From Actinocatenispora rupis (GTDB lineage Bacteria; Actinomycetota; Actinomycetes; Mycobacteriales; Micromonosporaceae): a stretch of DNA of 64,000 nt. Below the pieces are notes generated by a model that was given only the letters and a program-made list of their open reading frames with translations, had not been told where the DNA came from and searched no databases. The DNA is taken from the NCBI RefSeq assembly GCF_016861975.1, contig NZ_BOMB01000041.1, positions 62,001-126,000 on the forward strand, given 5' to 3'. Shown in pieces: positions 51,209 to 60,257 of this stretch (position 1 is its first letter; every line of letters begins with the position of its first letter). A program made the position numbers and the translations under genes.

Positions 51209-52375
51209 TCAGCTGCGGCGTCGGCGGGCGGCGACCAACAGGGTCACGGCGAGCCCGATGCACCCCAGTGCCACACCGAACAGTATCGGCAGGCTCGTGC
51301 CGGTGATCGGCAGCGCAGGCCCCGGGCCGGACGCCGCGGGCCCGCCCGGCCCGGCCGAACCGGTCCCGGGCGGCACCGGGACGCTGGGCGAGCCGGACGG
51401 CGTACCGCTGGGTGGAGGCGAGCCGGAAGGCGATCCGCTGGTACTGGGCGCTGAGGACGGCGAGTCGGAGGCACTCGCGGACGGCGACGCCGACGTGGTC
51501 GGCGAGTCGCTGGGCGACTCGCTCGGCGTCATGGTGGCCGTCGTAGTCGGCGACGGGCTGGGACTGGCCGGCGAACAGTCCATGCGTACGTCGCCGAGGA
51601 CCAGGTCGAACAGGGAGACGGTGTCGCCGGTCGGTTGGCCGGCCTCGTCCAGCAGTTGCGCGGTGGCCGACAGGTCCAGTTCGGCGTGCCCCATGAGGCC
51701 GGCGACCTCCTGGAGCTGCTGGCTGGTCACGCTCACCTGCACGCCCGACGTACCCGGCCCGAAGTCGCCGGTCAGGTCGAAGGTGTCGGTGGTGCGCTGC
51801 GGGGAGACGGTGACGGCCTGCCCCAGTACGCTGACCGCGACCGCGCTGGTCAGGAAGATCGGCTCGTTCGGGTACGTGCAGTTGACGCTGTTCTGCCAGG
51901 TGGACACGGACAGGATCGCCGTCAGCCCGTTGGCTTCGGGCGTCCCGTACTGGTTGATCACCTGCGCCGGCCCGGTCGTCCCGGTCGGCTGCGGTACGAG
52001 GAGTTCGGTGAAGGCGCCGTCGGCCCGGGCGCGCGCCGACGACGGGTTGGTCGTGGTGTTGACCTCCGCGGTACCGGTCGACGACGGTACGTTCGGCGAG
52101 ATGGCGGAACCGGGGCCGGTGGTGATGTCCCAGTCCTTTTCCTGGTCGCCGCTCGCGGACAGTTCGGTCAGGGTGCCGGACACCGCGCCGGAGCCGTAGA
52201 CGGCCGGGTCCAGGGCCAGCCGCGCCCACGTACTGCTCGCGTGCGGCGTGGCCGGCCCGGCCGCCTCCCCGCGGCCTCCGGCGACGACACCGGCCGAGAC
52301 CAGCGCGAGCGCCAACGCTCCCGCGACCACCAGGGCCTTCACCACCGAGCTCGATGTCGCGACCGCTCGTACCAT
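51209..52375 (-). CDS. Secreted cell-surface protein with LPXTG-like sorting signal
   Basis: 388 residues. Signal peptide (VVKALVVAGALALALVSAGV, A-x-A region near 30-40), a beta-rich domain (about 45-255), then a long Ser/Pro/Thr stalk of the PSxSxSDSP type (about 265-350), and at the end LPITG followed by one hydrophobic helix and RRRR. This is the standard layout of a sortase-anchored wall protein. No sortase gene is in the window. The exported domain resembles choice-of-anchor proteins without known ligand. Transcribed towards the EEP gene. Confidence 0.85.
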   Translation of the reverse strand: MVRAVATSSSVVKALVVAGALALALVSAGVVAGGRGEAAGPATPHASSTWARLALDPAVYGSGAVSGTLTELSASGDQEKDWDITTGPGSAISPNVPSSTGTAEVNTTTNPSSARARADGAFTELLVPQPTGTTGPAQVINQYGTPEANGLTAILSVSTWQNSVNCTYPNEPIFLTSAVAVSVLGQAVTVSPQRTTDTFDLTGDFGPGTSGVQVSVTSQQLQEVAGLMGHAELDLSATAQLLDEAGQPTGDTVSLFDLVLGDVRMDCSPASPSPSPTTTATMTPSESPSDSPTTSASPSASASDSPSSAPSTSGSPSGSPPPSGTPSGSPSVPVPPGTGSAGPGGPAASGPGPALPITGTSLPILFGVALGCIGLAVTLLVAARRRRS

Positions 52376-52674
52376 CAGATCATCACTTTCGGCGCCTACG
52401 CAGGTACGGTGAGTGTATTTTGCGGCTGTTTGGATGGGCGGCGACGCGCCGAGGGACGCGCCAACGCCGAGCGGGGACGGCGCTCGGCTGGGCCGGCTCA
52501 TGCCGTGGCCACGTCGGCGCATCCTCCTCGGGGGCCATCGACCGCCACTTCCCCGACATGACGCCCGACCCGAGGCGGACCACGACCGTCCACATGAGAC
52601 CGTGCACGGCTCCGGCAGCGGCACGTTCCCGCATTGACCGGGTACGCCCCGCGCAGATGTGATGCGATCAGCGG
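52376..52674. other. Intergenic divergent region, no gene seen
   Basis: 299 bases between the divergent LPXTG-like and AI-2E-type genes. On the minus strand AAAATACACTCACC (about 52412-52425) supplies a -10-like TACACT for the surface-protein gene. No coding features. Confidence 0.4.
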
Positions 52675-53754
52675 GTGCAGACCAACGGAAGGCGCGTCGA
52701 GCGTTCGCTGGGCGCCGTCGCGGCGATCGTGGTGGTGACCGCCGGACTGCACCTCGCCGCCGGGATCGTCGCTCCGGTGGCGCTGGCCCTCGTCCTGGTC
52801 GTCACGGTGGCACCCGTCGGGCGGTGGCTCCGCGCCCACGGCTGGCCGGCCTGGTTGTCGACCCTGGCCCTGCTGCTCGTCCTGTACGCCGTGCTCGCCG
52901 TCGGCGCGCTGACGCTGGTGGTCTCGGTGGCGCGACTCGCGTCCCTGCTCCCCACGTACGCCGACGAGACCGGGCAGCTGCTCGACGCGATCGGCGACGG
53001 GCTGGCCCGCCTCGGCGTCACGGGCGACGAGATCGCGTCGACCGTCGCGAACCTCGACCCGGCCCGGCTCGTCGCGCTCGCCGACAGCGTCGTGGGTTCC
53101 GTGGCGTCCCTGCTCACCAACCTGGTGTTCCTGCTGGCGCTGCTGTTCTTCATGGGCGCCGAGGCGGCCGGGTACCCGCGGCGTCTCGCCTCCCTCGCCG
53201 TCGACCGGCCGAACCTGGCCGCCGCGCTGCGCGCCTTCGCCCGCGGCACCTGCCGGTACATGCTCGTGTCGACGATCTTCGGACTGGTCGTGGCGGTCGT
53301 GGACGGGCTCGCGCTGTGGGCGCTGGGCGTACCGCTGCCGGTGTTGTGGGCGCTGCTGGCGTTCGTCACCAACTACATCCCCAACATCGGCTTCTTCATC
53401 GGACTGGTACCGCCGATGACGCTCGGCCTGCTCGACGGCGGCCCGCGCACCATGGTCCTGGTGATCGCGCTGTACTGCGTCATCAACTTCGTCATCCAGT
53501 CCCTGATCCAGCCGAAGGTCGTCGGTGACAGCACCGACCTGTCGGTCACCGTCACGTTCCTGTCCCTGGTCTTCTGGACCTGGGTACTCGGCCCGCTCGG
53601 CGCCGTCCTCGCGATCCCGCTGACCCTGCTGGCGAAGGCGCTGCTGGTCGACACCGCCCCGCAGACCCGCTGGGCTGCCCACCTGCTCTCCGCCCGGCCC
53701 CACGACACGGTGCCCGCCAGGGCCGCGGCCGGTACCGGGCCGTCGGCGTCGTAA
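52675..53754 (+). CDS. AI-2E family transporter-like membrane protein
   Basis: 359 residues, GTG start. About seven membrane helices in the AI-2E (TqsA/PerM) pattern: two pairs at the N-terminus (AAIVVVTAGLHLAAGIVAPV; STLALLLVLYAVLAVGALTL), a cytoplasmic or extracellular loop of about 80 residues, then FVTNYIPNIGFFIGLVPPMT and IQPKVVGDSTDLSVTVTFLS, which are the family's best conserved blocks. Members export autoinducer or other small molecules, or act in Na+/H+ exchange. Single gene. Confidence 0.9.
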   Translation: MQTNGRRVERSLGAVAAIVVVTAGLHLAAGIVAPVALALVLVVTVAPVGRWLRAHGWPAWLSTLALLLVLYAVLAVGALTLVVSVARLASLLPTYADETGQLLDAIGDGLARLGVTGDEIASTVANLDPARLVALADSVVGSVASLLTNLVFLLALLFFMGAEAAGYPRRLASLAVDRPNLAAALRAFARGTCRYMLVSTIFGLVVAVVDGLALWALGVPLPVLWALLAFVTNYIPNIGFFIGLVPPMTLGLLDGGPRTMVLVIALYCVINFVIQSLIQPKVVGDSTDLSVTVTFLSLVFWTWVLGPLGAVLAIPLTLLAKALLVDTAPQTRWAAHLLSARPHDTVPARAAAGTGPSAS

Positions 53755-53828
53755 CGCCGACCAGCGTGCACGCAGCCCGATGGCTGTGAAGCATGCGACG
53801 TCGACCGCGTCCCGGGTACGACCACCCG

Positions 53829-54434
53829 TCAGGTACGGGGCCGGACCAGCGGAAGGTAGACGTCGTCGACGATCTCGACGAGTACGTCGTCGGCGGCGGC
53901 GGTCACCCCGTTCAACCCGTACTCGTTGCGGAGCAGGTCGACCGCGACGGTCGCCACGCGCGGGGTCAGCGCGGCGGGATCGGCCTCGCCGCGCGACACC
54001 GCGCGGGCCAGGATCGTGAGCCACGGTCCGACGCCGGCGCGGACGAGCTGTTCGCGGATCTCGCGCAGCCGCTCGGGATCGTCCTGCATGCCGGTGAGCA
54101 GCCCGCGCAGTACGGCGCCGAGCGGGGTGGACATCCGGTCGTTGAAGCGGCGCAGCATGGCGAGCGCGTCGTCGCGCAGGACGCCGGTGTCCGGCACGTC
54201 CTCCGGTGTGGTCGGCAGCATCGAGCGCCACGCGGCGATGCTCAGCGCCGCCCGGTTCGGCCAGCGGCGGTAGATCACGTTCTTGCTGGTGCCGGCGCGG
54301 GTGGCGACCCGGTCCATGGTCAGCCCGGGGTAGCCGACCTCGGCCAGTTCCTCGGCCGCCGCGCGCAGGACCGCCGCCTCCAGCGCGGCCCCGCGGCGGC
54401 GGGTCGCCTTGGCCTCCGTGCCACTCTCCACCAC
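53829..54434 (-). CDS. TetR/AcrR family transcriptional regulator
   Basis: 201 residues. HTH: GLTMDRVATRAGTSKNVIYR, then RWPNRAALSIAAWRSM, typical of TetR with TetR_C-type C-terminal domain (LLTGMQDDPERLREIREQLV). Divergent from the VC0807-like gene with operator-like dyads between them, so it probably represses that operon and itself. Confidence 0.9.
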   Translation of the reverse strand: MVESGTEAKATRRRGAALEAAVLRAAAEELAEVGYPGLTMDRVATRAGTSKNVIYRRWPNRAALSIAAWRSMLPTTPEDVPDTGVLRDDALAMLRRFNDRMSTPLGAVLRGLLTGMQDDPERLREIREQLVRAGVGPWLTILARAVSRGEADPAALTPRVATVAVDLLRNEYGLNGVTAAADDVLVEIVDDVYLPLVRPRT

Positions 54435-54506
54435 CGCGCCCCCTTGAGAAGGATACCTGACCGTACCTTACCGCATCCCGGTTGCGGCCGTTGAGCGAAT
54501 CTGTAA

Positions 54507-54522
54507 GATACGAGTCCGTATC
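54507..54522. promoter_or_regulatory. Palindrome GATACG-AGTC-CGTATC in the divergent promoter
   Basis: Perfect six-base arms around four bases; GGATAC and GTACC-type relatives recur near 54449-54466, closer to the TetR start. A -10-like TAAGAT (54504-54509) overlaps it, with TTGCGG 16 bases before, and GGGAGG (54534-54539) serves the gene at 54547. Probable TetR operator. Confidence 0.6.
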
Positions 54523-54546
54523 CTAAATGCTTCGGGAGGTCGTGAG

Positions 54547-55179
54547 ATGGACAAGCGCGCACTCGTACTCGGGCTCGTCGCCGACGTCGGGCTGCCCGCC
54601 GCGGCGTACTACGGGGCCCGCGCGATCGGGCTCGACGTCGAACCGGCGCTGGCCGCCGGCGGCGTCGTCGGGCTGCTCCGCCTGGCGTACGTCGGGGTGA
54701 CGCGGCGGCGGCTCGACGGGGTCGCCGCCGTCGTGGTCGGCGGGTTCGTCGCCCTGCTCGTCGCGTCGCTGCTGACCGGCGACCCGCGGATCCTGCTCGC
54801 CCGCGAGTCGATCGTGTCCGGCGGCCTCGGCCTGCTGCTGCTCGGCTCGGTCGCCGTCGGCCGTCCCGTCCTGTACTCGATGCTCCGGCGGCTCAACGCC
54901 GGCAAGCCCGAGCTGCTCGCCCGGTGGGACGGGATGTGGCGGACCCGGCCGGCGTTCCGGCGCGTGTTCGTACTCATGAGTCTCGTCTGGGGCGCGGGGC
55001 TCCTGGCCGAGGCGATCGTCCGGCTCCCGTTGATCTACCTGCTGCCCGTCGACGTGACCGCCGCGCTGTCGACCGCGCTGCAGGTCGGTACCGTCGGGCT
55101 GCTGGTCGCCTGGTCGCTGTGGTACCGCCGACGCCGGCAGCGCGCCGCCACCCACAGCGCGACGCCCGAAACGGCCTGA
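54547..55179 (+). CDS. VC0807-like integral membrane protein
   Basis: 210 residues with about six hydrophobic segments. LVLGLVADVGLPAAAYYGAR, AALAAGGVVGLLRLAYVGVT, the central RRLDGVAAVVVGGFVALLVA, and ARWDGMWRTRPAFRRVFVLM then SLVWGAGLLAEAIVRLPLIY match the VC0807 family architecture known from many Actinobacteria. Function unknown; strong ribosome-binding site. Likely under the divergent TetR and co-transcribed with the TIM-barrel-like gene 5 bases downstream. Confidence 0.82.
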   Translation: MDKRALVLGLVADVGLPAAAYYGARAIGLDVEPALAAGGVVGLLRLAYVGVTRRRLDGVAAVVVGGFVALLVASLLTGDPRILLARESIVSGGLGLLLLGSVAVGRPVLYSMLRRLNAGKPELLARWDGMWRTRPAFRRVFVLMSLVWGAGLLAEAIVRLPLIYLLPVDVTAALSTALQVGTVGLLVAWSLWYRRRRQRAATHSATPETA

Positions 55180-55184
55180 TCGCC

Positions 55185-56183
55185 ATGCGGGGCAAGGGAA
55201 TCAACTACGACACCGGCGCGTACCCGGCGGGCCACGCGACCCGCGCCGAGTTCGACCCGGCGACGGTACGCGAGGAGATGCGCGTCATCGCGGCGGACCT
55301 GCACTGCACCGCCGTCCGCGTCACCGGCGGCGATCCCGAACGCCTCGACGTGGCCGCCCGCTGCGCGGCCGAGGCCGGACTGGCGGTCTGGTACGCGCCG
55401 TTCCCGTGCGAGGTGCCCGCCGGCGAGATGCTGGACCTGTTCGCCGACTGCGCCCGGCGGGCCGAACGCCTGCGCCGGCAGGGCGCCGAGGTGGTGCTGG
55501 TCCTCGGCGCCGAGCTGAGCCTCTTCGCGCCCGGTTTCCTCCCAGGCGCCGACCTGCACGCCCGGCTGGCCCTGCTGACCGCTCCCACGGCGGACCGGGC
55601 CGCGCTGCTCGCCGGCGTACCGGGACGGCTCGACGCGTTCCTCGGTACGGTGCTCGCCGCGGTCCGCCCGCTGTTCGGCGGTCCGGTCACCTACGCCGCG
55701 CTGGCGTACGAGGGCGTGGACTGGGCGCCGTTCGACCACGTCGGGGTCGACGCGTACCGGGCGGCGCACAACGCGGCCACGTTCGCCGACGAGATCCGCG
55801 GCCTGCACCGGCACGGCAAGCCGGTGGCCGTCACCGAGTTCGGCTGCTGCACGTTCCGCGGCGCGGCCGCGCTCGGCGCGCGCGGCTGGCTGGTCGTGGA
55901 CCGCACCACCACCCCGCCCCGGCTGTCCGGCGAGTACGTCCGCGACGAGCAGGAACAGGCCCGGTACCTGCGCGAACTGCTCGCCGTGTTCGACGCCGAG
56001 GGCGTGGACACCGCGTTCTGGTTCACGTTCGCCGGCTACGCCTTCCCGTACCGGGCGGACCCGCGCCACGACCTCGACCTCGCCTCGTACGGCCTGGTCC
56101 GGCTCGGGCCGGGCACCGAACGCCACCGCAAGGCCGCCTTCCACGCCCTCGCCGACGCGTACGCGGGCCGCGACGACGGCTGA
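55185..56183 (+). CDS. Putative TIM-barrel, glycoside-hydrolase-like protein
   Basis: 332 residues from the ATG at 55185. MRGKGINYDTGAYPAGHATR is a GH-like first strand; DLHCTAVRVTGGDPERLDVA, the LVLGAELSLFAPGFLPGADL segment, the FDHVGVDAYRA segment and KPVAVTEFGCCTFRGAAAL follow, with a Glu at each position where retaining glycosidases carry their acid/base and nucleophile (AELS and TEFG). GenBank-style names for such proteins include abortive phage infection protein. No signal peptide, so cytoplasmic. Second gene of the TetR-controlled operon. Confidence 0.7.
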   Translation: MRGKGINYDTGAYPAGHATRAEFDPATVREEMRVIAADLHCTAVRVTGGDPERLDVAARCAAEAGLAVWYAPFPCEVPAGEMLDLFADCARRAERLRRQGAEVVLVLGAELSLFAPGFLPGADLHARLALLTAPTADRAALLAGVPGRLDAFLGTVLAAVRPLFGGPVTYAALAYEGVDWAPFDHVGVDAYRAAHNAATFADEIRGLHRHGKPVAVTEFGCCTFRGAAALGARGWLVVDRTTTPPRLSGEYVRDEQEQARYLRELLAVFDAEGVDTAFWFTFAGYAFPYRADPRHDLDLASYGLVRLGPGTERHRKAAFHALADAYAGRDDG

Positions 56184-56244
56184 CACACCGACCGTACGGA
56201 TCCCCTGCCGCACAACCGACTCGCTCGTCGGGCCGGACGCCGGG

Positions 56245-57735
56245 TCATGCCCGGGCGACGTCCTCCGGCACCGGCCGGAGCGCCGACTCCTGCGCGCGGA
56301 CCCGCCGGTACGACAGCGCCAGCGTGCCGGCGAACCCGAGCGCCAGCGCGACGACCACACCGAGGTTCGCGCCGGCCCACGCGCCGGAACGACCCCCGAG
56401 TCCCAGCGGCGCCAACAGGTAGCCCTGCCAGGTCAGCCAACTCGCCGACGCGTTCGTCACCAGACCCCAGCCGATCGCGGTCGCCACGACCGTCAGTACC
56501 ACCGGAACCACGCGGACGTCACCGTACCGGCCGTCCCGGCGGTACAGGTCGGACTCGCTGTAGTCCCGGCGGCGCAGCGCCACGTCGGCGAGCATGATGC
56601 CGCACCACGCCGCGATCGGTACACCGAGCGTGGTCAGGAACCCGATGAACTGGCCCAGGAAGTCACCGGCGACGAACACGATGTAGATCGTGCCGGCGAC
56701 CATCAGTACCGCGTCGACCATCGCCGCCGCGGGCCGCGGTACCCGCAGACCGGCCGCCAGCAACGCCAGGCCGGAGGAGTAGATGTCCAGGACCGCGCCA
56801 CCGACCAGGCCGAGGATCGCGACGACCGCGAACGGTACGAGGAACCAGGTGGGCAGGATCGTGGTCAGCGCACCGATCGGGTCCGCGGCGACGGCCTTGC
56901 CCAGCGTCGCCGAGGACCCGGCGAGCAGCAGGCCGAACACCAGCAACAGCAGCGGCGCCACCGAACCGCCGAACGTCGTCCACCCGATCACGGCACGCCC
57001 GGACGAGCGGCGCGGCAGGTACCGCGAGTAGTCGGCCGCGGCGTTCACCCAGCCCAGGCCGAAGCCGGTCATCATGAACACCACCGCACCGATGAACTGC
57101 TGCGCCGAGCCGGCCGGGATCGCGGCGACCGTGTGCCAGTGCACGTGCCCGGCGACCAGCACCACGTACGCGATGGTCAGCACACCCGTGACCACGGTGA
57201 TGATGGTCTGCAACCGCATGATCACGTCGAAGCCCATCACACCACCGACGACGATCAGGGCACTCACCACGACCAGCGCCACCACCTTCGTCCCGGTACC
57301 GCCGCCCCAGCCGAGCCGGCCGAACACGGTCGCGGTCGCCATCGTGGCCAGCGCGGTGAGCACCGTCTCCCACCCGACGGTCAACAGCCACGACACCACC
57401 GAGGCCAGCCAGTTGCCGCGCACCCCGTACGCGGCGCGGCTGAGCACCATCGTCGGCGCCGAACCGCGCTTCCCCGCCACCGCAACGAATCCGCACAGCA
57501 GGAACGAGAACACGATGCCGACCACGCCGGCCACCAGCGCCTGCCACAGCGAGATCCCGAAACCCAGCGCGAACGCGCCGTAGCTGAGGCCGAGGATCGA
57601 CACGTTCGCGCCGAACCAGGGCCAGAACAGGTGCCGCGGCCGACCCTTGCGTTCCGCGTCGGAGATGACGTCGAGACCGTGGGTCTCCACCCGCACCGAG
57701 CGGTTTTCCTGTACTGCCGGGGAATCCGCCATCAT
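56245..57735 (-). CDS. NCS1-family cytosine/purine permease
   Basis: 496 residues, twelve membrane helices. RPRHLFWPWFGANVSILGLS is the conserved N-terminus of cytosine permease-type NCS1 proteins; helix 1/2 FALGFGISLWQALVAGVVGI, GKRGSAPTMVLSRAAYGVRG and the later GLGWVNAAADYSRYLPRRSS (helix 6 substrate motif) follow. It imports cytosine, a related purine or hydantoin with H+ or Na+. No cytosine deaminase is adjacent. Convergent with the TIM-barrel gene. Confidence 0.92.
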   Translation of the reverse strand: MMADSPAVQENRSVRVETHGLDVISDAERKGRPRHLFWPWFGANVSILGLSYGAFALGFGISLWQALVAGVVGIVFSFLLCGFVAVAGKRGSAPTMVLSRAAYGVRGNWLASVVSWLLTVGWETVLTALATMATATVFGRLGWGGGTGTKVVALVVVSALIVVGGVMGFDVIMRLQTIITVVTGVLTIAYVVLVAGHVHWHTVAAIPAGSAQQFIGAVVFMMTGFGLGWVNAAADYSRYLPRRSSGRAVIGWTTFGGSVAPLLLLVFGLLLAGSSATLGKAVAADPIGALTTILPTWFLVPFAVVAILGLVGGAVLDIYSSGLALLAAGLRVPRPAAAMVDAVLMVAGTIYIVFVAGDFLGQFIGFLTTLGVPIAAWCGIMLADVALRRRDYSESDLYRRDGRYGDVRVVPVVLTVVATAIGWGLVTNASASWLTWQGYLLAPLGLGGRSGAWAGANLGVVVALALGFAGTLALSYRRVRAQESALRPVPEDVARA

Positions 57736-58101
57736 CGTTCACCTGTCTCGACGTGTCTGCGAGGCAGGACGCTAAGCCGCGCCACGACACCTGTCAATGC
57801 CGCGGATCACGGCGCGCGATTCGCCCCTCGTCGACGGTTCGGCCGACTTCCCCACCGTCGACCGTGACGGTGTCGACGGCGACGCACGGGCGCATCACCG
57901 GCGAGTACCGTTGCCGACGCTCGCGCCGGCATGAGCGTGGTCCCGGTGGTCGCACGCAACCCGGTGCGGTGCACCCGTTCACGAGTGCACGGGGCGGGGC
58001 CGCTGATCGCCGCGAGCGTCCGGCCGAGACGAACGGCAGCGGGTACTCGATACGCTGCCGGCACGAACGACACCCGGCGACGGCCAGGCAACCGAGTGGG
58101 G
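57736..58101. other. Intergenic region, nothing recognised
   Basis: 366 bases between the divergent permease and small membrane protein. I see no domain in any frame. The sequence before 58102 gives several in-frame upstream codons but no ribosome-binding site. Confidence 0.4.
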
Positions 58102-58524
58102 ATGGTCGCCGTCGGTCTGCTGGGGGTGATCATCGGCGTCACGACGATCGTCGCGAACGGCCCGGCCCTCTACGTCCGCTTCGCGGGCACCCGCGGCACC
58201 GCGACGGTCACCTCGTGCCGGGGCGTCTTCTCGAACGGCAGGTTCGGCGACCAGCACGACACCGTCTGCTCGGGCGACTGGCGACTGCCCGGCGGCAGCG
58301 CGACCACCGGGACGATCGACGGCGCGGCCAGAGCGATCGGGGCGCACGCGGAGGGCAAGCGCAGCATCGACGTACACGAGCCGCTGGAGGTCTGGGCCAC
58401 CGACACCGGCGCCCTCGCGGTACGGAGCGACCCGATCGGATGGCTCTGGGCCGGCGGCGTACTCGCCCTGGCCGGCGCGGTCGTCCTTGCCGTCACCGCC
58501 TGGCGCCGGCACGTCACCTCCTGA
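58102..58524 (+). CDS. Small hypothetical membrane protein
   Basis: About 140 residues if the ATG at 58102 is used. Two hydrophobic segments: MVAVGLLGVIIGVTTIVANG at the start and IGWLWAGGVLALAGAVVLAV at the end, flanking an outside domain with two Cys (TVTSCRGVFSNGRF; DTVCSGDWRL) and RGTATVTSC. This is the layout of small actinobacterial DUF-type wall-facing proteins. The last 11 bases overlap the convergent DUF1963 gene. Start uncertain. Confidence 0.55.
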   Translation: MVAVGLLGVIIGVTTIVANGPALYVRFAGTRGTATVTSCRGVFSNGRFGDQHDTVCSGDWRLPGGSATTGTIDGAARAIGAHAEGKRSIDVHEPLEVWATDTGALAVRSDPIGWLWAGGVLALAGAVVLAVTAWRRHVTS

Positions 58525-59296
58525 GCGTGGGCAACGCGAGGATCGTCGCCGCGGTGCGGAAACGCTGCGCGGGACGGTCCGTCCGAACGACGGGTAACAC
58601 GGTGATCAGGTGGCTCATCCGCCGGTCGCAGCCGGGGCAGTCCGGCCAGGCCGGTGGCTGGGTCCAGCCCGGATGTCCACCGAGCTTGATGCCGGGCGCG
58701 TCGGCGAGATGCCCCTGGTAGTTCCGGCCGGTCTCGTCCTCCCACTCCTCCAGCCGCTCCCACATCCGTGCCTGCTCCGCTGCCGGCAGGCTGTCGACCA
58801 GCTCGTCCATCCCCGGGTACCCGACGGCCCGTTCCGGATGCACCACGCACGGCCGGGGTACGTGATCGGCAGGCACGGCAAGGGATGCCGGTAGTCTGGC
58901 CGCGACGCGGTCGATGGTGGTGGAGTCGCGCCAGCGCACCACGGGCAGCGGCCCGACCTCGTACTCCCGGTCGTGCTCGTACGGGCACCACAGCACCTGC
59001 ACCACGTCGCGCCCGGACGGGGCGGGCAGGCTCGGCACGTCGGCGGTGAAGATCTGCGCCACCGGCAGGTACGCGGTCGGTGGCTGCGGCTCGCCCGGTA
59101 CGTCGGTGTGGTCGGCGGCGCAGACCGGCCACGGTTCGTCGGCCGGCCACAGCAGCGGACCGCCGACCGACGACTCCCGGCACGTGGGGGAGCCGGGCCG
59201 CGGATGCAGCCGTACGGTCTCGGCGCGCATCGCCGCCTGCGGCAGTACCGAGGCCACGTCCAGCGGGCGGGCAGGCGTGTGCAGTTCCACCGGCAT
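58514..59296 (-). CDS. DUF1963 domain-containing protein
   Basis: 260 residues from the ATG at 59296; a GTG at 59332 is an alternative. SSVGGPLLWPADEPWPVCAA with its W-P pair, YLPVAQIFTADVPSLPAPSG, VLWCPYEHDREYEVGPLPVV and LGGHPGWTQPPAW are the usual DUF1963 (YwqG-like) blocks. C-terminal PDCPGCDRRMSHLITVL forms a C-x2-C pair that may bind zinc. No enzymatic role known. The frame stays open far upstream, but no homology supports that. Confidence 0.78.
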   Translation of the reverse strand: MPVELHTPARPLDVASVLPQAAMRAETVRLHPRPGSPTCRESSVGGPLLWPADEPWPVCAADHTDVPGEPQPPTAYLPVAQIFTADVPSLPAPSGRDVVQVLWCPYEHDREYEVGPLPVVRWRDSTTIDRVAARLPASLAVPADHVPRPCVVHPERAVGYPGMDELVDSLPAAEQARMWERLEEWEDETGRNYQGHLADAPGIKLGGHPGWTQPPAWPDCPGCDRRMSHLITVLPVVRTDRPAQRFRTAATILALPTLRR

Positions 59297-59503
59297 CTCC
59301 CGGGAGACGGGAACGGGACTGCCGGATGGCACGGCCCGCAGACCACCCGACCGGCTCACGGCCGGCGACCCGACGACCCCCGTGCTGCACACCGGTGCGA
59401 ACGCCACACCACCGCCGGGCACGCCGCCCTGCTCTCGCGATGATGGGCCGGTGGGTCGCCCCGTCCGAGCGGAGGCGCCGCAGCCACGGAGAGGACCGCG
59501 ACG

Positions 59504-60142
59504 GTGAAGAAGTACGTGCTGTTCGACCACGACGGCGTCCTGGTGGACACCGAGTTCTGGTACTTCAGAGCCGGTGAACGCGCCCTGGCGGACATCGGCG
59601 TGACGCTGGACAGGGACCGGTACCTGCGGGACATGAGCCAGGGGCTCGGCACCTGGGCCCAGGCCCGCGCGGCAGGCGTCGACGAAGGGGCGATCAGCCG
59701 GCAGCGTGCGGCGCGCGACGACTACTACCGGGAGTACCTCAGGACGGAGGCCATCGAGATCGACGGCGTCCTCGACGCTCTCGCCGAACTGTCGAGGTAC
59801 GTCCGGATGGCCGTCGTGACGACCGCGAAGCGCGCGGACTTCGACCTCATCCACGAGAAGCGCGGGATCAGACCGTTCATGGACTTCGTACTGACCCGCG
59901 AGGACTACACGCTCGCCAAGCCGCACCCGGAGCCGTACCTGACCGGTGTGCGGCGCCTCGGGGCGCGCCGGGACGAGACGCTGGTCGTGGAGGATTCGGC
60001 CCGGGGGCTGCGCTCGGCCGTGGCGGCCGGCATCGACTGCGCCATCGTCCACAACGACTTCACGACGACGCAGGACTTCGCCGGGGCCACGTACCGGATC
60101 GGAACGCTGGCCGAGGTGAAGGACATCGTCCTCGCAACCTAG
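59504..60142 (+). CDS. HAD-superfamily hydrolase (subfamily IA, beta-phosphoglucomutase-like)
   Basis: 212 residues, GTG start with GAGAGGA upstream. Motif I FDHDGVLVDTE (Asp nucleophile at about residue 8), motif II VVTTAKRADF, motif III Lys in LAKPHPEPYL, motif IV VVEDSARGLRSAVAAG. Substrate, probably a sugar phosphate, unknown. Single gene between two minus-strand genes. Confidence 0.92.
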   Translation: MKKYVLFDHDGVLVDTEFWYFRAGERALADIGVTLDRDRYLRDMSQGLGTWAQARAAGVDEGAISRQRAARDDYYREYLRTEAIEIDGVLDALAELSRYVRMAVVTTAKRADFDLIHEKRGIRPFMDFVLTREDYTLAKPHPEPYLTGVRRLGARRDETLVVEDSARGLRSAVAAGIDCAIVHNDFTTTQDFAGATYRIGTLAEVKDIVLAT

Positions 60143-60257
60143 GGTGTCGGACGCTGGTCGAGTAGCATCGGCGGCCCTGGTTCGCCAGTGCTGCGGCTTT
60201 CCGGGAGCTGGCGGCGACGCGTGTCGGCGGGGCGGTGCACCGGCCGGGTGGCGGCGT

